Below are positions 54,391 through 56,927 of a stretch of 56,927 nucleotides of DNA, piece by piece. Each line of letters opens with the position of its first letter. Position 1 is the stretch's first letter. This DNA comes from Hyphomicrobiales bacterium (GTDB lineage Bacteria; Pseudomonadota; Alphaproteobacteria; Rhizobiales; Beijerinckiaceae), in the NCBI GenBank assembly GCA_027488155.1, contig JAIYCE010000048.1, positions 1 through 56,927 on the forward strand, in the 5' to 3' direction. Under the pieces are notes generated by a model, which saw only the letters and a list, made by a program, of their open reading frames with translations, had not been told where the DNA came from and did no database searches. The translations under genes and the position numbers were made by a program.

Positions 54391-55082
54391 CGGTATCAAT
54401 CCTCATCATAATACCTGAGCAGAAATTCTCTGGGTCAATACAGGTGCGCCAACCAAAAGAAGTTTGAGCGGATCTGGCGGGAAGAAGGGCTACAGCCTCC
54501 TCGTCAATGCCATAAACGCCGCAAGCGGCTTCACCACCACGATGCCTCTCTCATCCACCTCCGGCCACATTCCCCAAACCACATCGGGTCGATCGACTTT
54601 GTTCACGACAAGCTGAGCAATCATCGGCCATACAAGATGCTCACGGTGATTGATGAATACACGCGTGAAGCTCTGAGCGTGACGGTCGCCAACACCATGG
54701 GCTCATCAGAGGTCTTGGAAGCGCTTTATCCACTTCTGCTAAAACGGGGAAAGCCCGAATACCTCCGCTCTGACAATGGCCCTGAGTTCTCGTCAGAGCC
54801 CTTCAAAGGATGGCTAACCAAGGTGGGCATCAAGCCCATCCGCATCTATCCCGGGTCACCTTGGGAGAATGGTTACAATGAGCGCTTCAATGGAACGCTC
54901 CGCCGAGAGCTTCTCAACGCTGAATGGTTTAGCACTACCCGCCAGGCTCAAACCGTCATCAATCAATGGCTCAAACAATACAATCAAATCAGGCCTCATC
55001 AGGCCCTGCCATGCGTCCGCCTTCACCTGAAACAATCTTAGAGAACCGTCAGATCACCGGTACATAACAAGGGGGCTGCACA

Positions 55083-55531
55083 GCCGAAACGGGCCCGCGT
55101 CTCACAGATATCCCTGATTTTAATTTTAAGGTCGGCCTGATCGTTCCGTCTGGACTTGTAAAAAAAAGCGACCTAGCAACTTAAAGAGTGGCGCAAGCCT
55201 GTCGAGCTCACACTTTCCAATCCTTCCGCAATTGATCAACAAGCTGACGTTTGCGAGCAGTCCTTAAAGTTTTTTTTTTGAGTACGTCCCACAGCATCGC
55301 TTTATCCAAAGATAGCTCGGCCACGATCCGCTTCAACTTCGCGTTCTCGTCGTCCAATTGCCGTAGACGCTTCATCTCCGTCGGCAGCAGGTTCCCATAC
55401 TTCTTGCGCCAAAAATAAAAGGTCGCTTCCGATATGCCTGCCTTGCGGCAGACTTCCGCAACCGCAGTCCCCTCATCCGCTTTCTTCAGAACAAACGCAA
55501 TTTGCGCCTCGGTAAACTTCTATGCCTTCAT
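55083..55531 (-). pseudogene. Decayed IS3-family transposase genes (third IS, truncated)
   Basis: Reading leftward from ATG 55531 the frame gives an OrfA of the IS407/IS511 style: FTEAQIAFVLKKADEGTAV, CRKAGISEATFYFWRKKYG, MKRLRQLDDENAKLKRIVAEL. It has a TAG at codon 4 (55520-55522) and a TGA at 55208-55210. Traces of orfB follow (YKSRRNDQADLKIKI, ETRARFG) with further stops and a frameshift at a T8 run, and they end at the outer IS. Non-functional. Confidence 0.82.
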
Positions 55532-56242
55532 GGAACTCTCCTCGTCCCCGAAAGGGGAGCATAATCAAATAATTCCAGCTCTAAGTAGCCTAAATTAGAG
55601 GAAGCAGGTAAAGCTGACTGAACTACGAAGCCGTAAGAAGCAGGCAAGACACATTCATTTATTGGATAGTAACAACGATTAAGTAGATGGTGGCAGTATC
55701 AGAGGCAAGCATGAGAACGCGCTGTGAAAGCTCGACCTAAATGGTTGCTGGGCTCGAAACCACCGACACGTCCCTTAAGTGCTTGGTTTGATGCTCAACA
55801 ATTTTATTAGCGCCGACCTGCAGCCGCCGTGATCGAACCCGCATAGGCATAGTGCGATCCCAATTATTTAAGTACAGCTCTTCCATACTAGTACTAATCA
55901 GACATCATATAGCACTCTTACGGCTATTTGGTAACACCAAAAGTTTTCACACGCTCAGATACTCAAAAAATGAAGCCTAAGACATTAACATTTACGACAG
56001 TTCTGTAAGTAACGAAAATTTCAAACTAGGCCATGAATTCTAAGGCCCAAAAAGTGCGGTAATCAAAACGTCCAAGTGATGCACCAACAAACGACCATAA
56101 GTGCAAATGCAACCCACTGTGATCTACGTGTCTGCCCAGACTGCTATATCAATTAGTTGTATTGCTATATCTTTATATTGTTACGAAGGGAAGCAGAAAC
56201 GGGTCGATTTATGGAATTTTTGCGGGAATAATCAAAACCGAG
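55532..56242. other. AT-rich stretch without a recognisable gene
   Basis: I find no convincing frame, RNA gene or strong repeat here. The composition is clearly more AT-rich than the chromosome left of 52 kb, and stops are frequent in all frames. It may include the outer end of the third IS near 55540-55590 and otherwise debris of past insertions. Confidence 0.6.
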
Positions 56243-56927
56243 TCAATCGTTGGACCGCGGAAGCAGTATTCCTTTAGGGTCTATTTTTTCTCGAAGCAGC
56301 TTTATCTCGTCTTTTGAGGGCATAACTGTTTTGGGGATTGACTGCACATCGCCAAGATCAAACGCGGTATTTTCTACTACCTCCTGAACGTTAACATTCG
56401 GATGTATAGACTTTAACCGCATTTTCCCATTTTCTTTATCGAAATCAAAAACGCACTTCGGCGTGAATACAGCTTCAGGGCCACCTTTTTTAAGGCCCAA
56501 AGCTCGACGTCCATTAATGCCTCCTGGCCAACCTACTCCAGAAATAAAATCAACCCTACTGACAAATGTTTTTTTGTCATGCCGTGGCATCATTATGTAT
56601 TCTCGACCAAAAAGTGTCATGTGCTCTGGCTGTAGAATGGGTCCAACCAGCCGAACTTTTGGCTTAGAATAGTCGCCTATGCATACGCTGTTCAAGTTAC
56701 CATGAACATCAATTTGCGCGCCTGAACTGAATCCAAATGAAACATCACCGCGTTTTAACGAGTATTGACCTGGATAATCTACTTGTTGCGCCTCACACGG
56801 GAGATCGCGTAGGGAAGCGCTAAATTCTGAGTCGGGGATAGCGGAGAGCTGGCTTAAGTCAGGATTGTGGCTCCAACCAGCAAGAAGAATCGTTAATTTG
56901 GGGGCATGCATTTCTTTCGCGAGCGCC
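56243..56927 (-). CDS. CoA-transferase subunit B (glutaconate/IpdB type), cut by window edge
   Basis: At least 222 residues plus five more open codons reach the right edge, so the N-terminus lies outside. The family segment FSSGAQIDVHGNLNSVCIGD and the following PKVRLVGP are characteristic of GctB/IpdB-like beta subunits of family I CoA transferases, which exchange CoA between acyl groups. The C-terminal RLKSIHPNVNVQEVVENTAFDL also fits. The alpha subunit is expected just beyond the edge. The gene is AT-richer than most of the window, suggesting a different origin. Confidence 0.82.
   Translation of the reverse strand, partial: ALAKEMHAPKLTILLAGWSHNPDLSQLSAIPDSEFSASLRDLPCEAQQVDYPGQYSLKRGDVSFGFSSGAQIDVHGNLNSVCIGDYSKPKVRLVGPILQPEHMTLFGREYIMMPRHDKKTFVSRVDFISGVGWPGGINGRRALGLKKGGPEAVFTPKCVFDFDKENGKMRLKSIHPNVNVQEVVENTAFDLGDVQSIPKTVMPSKDEIKLLREKIDPKGILLPRSND

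Larger units (their letters stand above)
53230..54442 (-). mobile_element. Inner IS3-family insertion sequence, apparently intact
   Basis: A 1213-bp element whose ends match as terminal inverted repeats: TGTATTGACCCAGCGGTTTC at 53230 and, from 54442 on the minus strand, TGTATTGACCCAGAGAATTTC. It is flanked by an exact 4-bp target duplication GGTG (53226-53229 and 54443-54446). It carries orfA and orfB in the minus direction with a frameshift signal and no visible damage. It inserted into orfB of the outer IS. Confidence 0.93.
52985..55041 (+). pseudogene. IS3-family transposase orfB, split by an inserted IS
   Basis: In the -1 frame after the T6A4 stretch at 52985-52994 the DDE transposase reads from DDLRGAVIQARQKLG to EGW, then is cut at 53229. 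Removing 53230-54446 restores an unbroken frame, EGWCANQKKFERIWREEG. The DDE residues are in GSIDFVHD, LRSDNGPEF and WENGYNERFNG. The final 405 bases remain as an open frame. Confidence 0.85.
52664..55082 (+). mobile_element. Outer IS3-family insertion sequence (split by a second IS)
   Basis: Imperfect terminal inverted repeats are visible: TGTCCTGCCCCCTTAAAG at 52664 and, read from 55082 on the minus strand, TGTGCAGCCCCCTTGTTATG. Each end is flanked by GCC (52661-52663 and 55083-55085), a possible 3-bp target duplication. Without the inserted element and its duplicated target the length is 1202 bp, normal for IS3. It has an orfA-orfB arrangement, with orfA broken by TAG and orfB by the inner IS, so it is inactive. 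Confidence 0.85.

Noticed and set aside
5429..55522. Three in-frame TAG codons (toxin frame, outer IS orfA, third IS orfA) as a sign of amber suppression or recoding
   Set aside because: Normal genes here also end in TAG (for example at 6900 and 48657), and the third IS carries TGA, TAA and frameshift damage too. Ordinary decay explains them.

Overview
The window looks like the chromosome of an alphaproteobacterium, most likely of the order Hyphomicrobiales (Rhizobiales). The grounds are the GapR/DUF2312 gene close to a DUF1036-pyruvate kinase pair, a glucan periplasmic protein with a Tat signal, an FNR/FixK box in front of hemN, and many ABC and TRAP uptake systems beside small oxidoreductase sets. 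Most genes are GC-rich and tightly packed, often with ATGA or TGATG overlaps. No rRNA, tRNA or CRISPR array was found.

Layout. 1-4562: end of an unknown gene, gapR, a MOFRL glycerate kinase, a DUF1036 protein, pyruvate kinase and a TPR lipoprotein-like or periplasmic protein. 4563-6900: a visibly AT-richer island. It has its own sigma70-like promoter, a toxin-like gene broken by an in-frame TAG, and two tandem copies of a two-gene membrane-protein module. This is the best candidate for an undescribed system. 6941-14918: opgD-like glucan protein, PuuE-type allantoinase, GNAT enzyme, an NMT1/THI5-type ABC importer, an EamA exporter and hemN. 15039-25739: sugar-acid catabolism genes (HIBDH-like reductase, orphan UgpC/MalK-type ATPase, hydroxyacid dehydrogenase, DenD-like erythronate dehydrogenase, SDR, IlvD/Edd dehydratase, KDPG aldolase) and an aminotransferase. 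25810-30714: an RND efflux operon led by its own tetR, with an operator between the -35 and -10 boxes. 30810-33958: aldose epimerase-like protein and a large MscS channel.

34031-42031: a seven-gene operon joining a cytoplasmic gamma-glutamyltranspeptidase and a DUF1028 Ntn-like protein to a complete peptide/glutathione-type ABC importer. 42032-44399: aldo/keto reductase, DUF2938 membrane protein and an SDR. 44451-52248: a TRAP transporter with a divergent LacI regulator, aldehyde dehydrogenase, HIBDH-family dehydrogenase and a TtuC-type tartrate/malate dehydrogenase. Together these suggest uptake and oxidation of a small hydroxy-acid; a ttuD-like glycerate kinase and pyruvate kinase at the left end could complete such a route.

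52468-55531: a graveyard of nested insertion sequences. An apparently intact IS3-family element (53230-54442, with 4-bp target duplication) sits inside the transposase of a second IS3 element (52664-55082), which abuts the decayed remains of a third. 55532-56242 holds no recognisable gene. The window ends in a truncated CoA-transferase beta-subunit gene whose AT-rich composition differs from the main chromosome.
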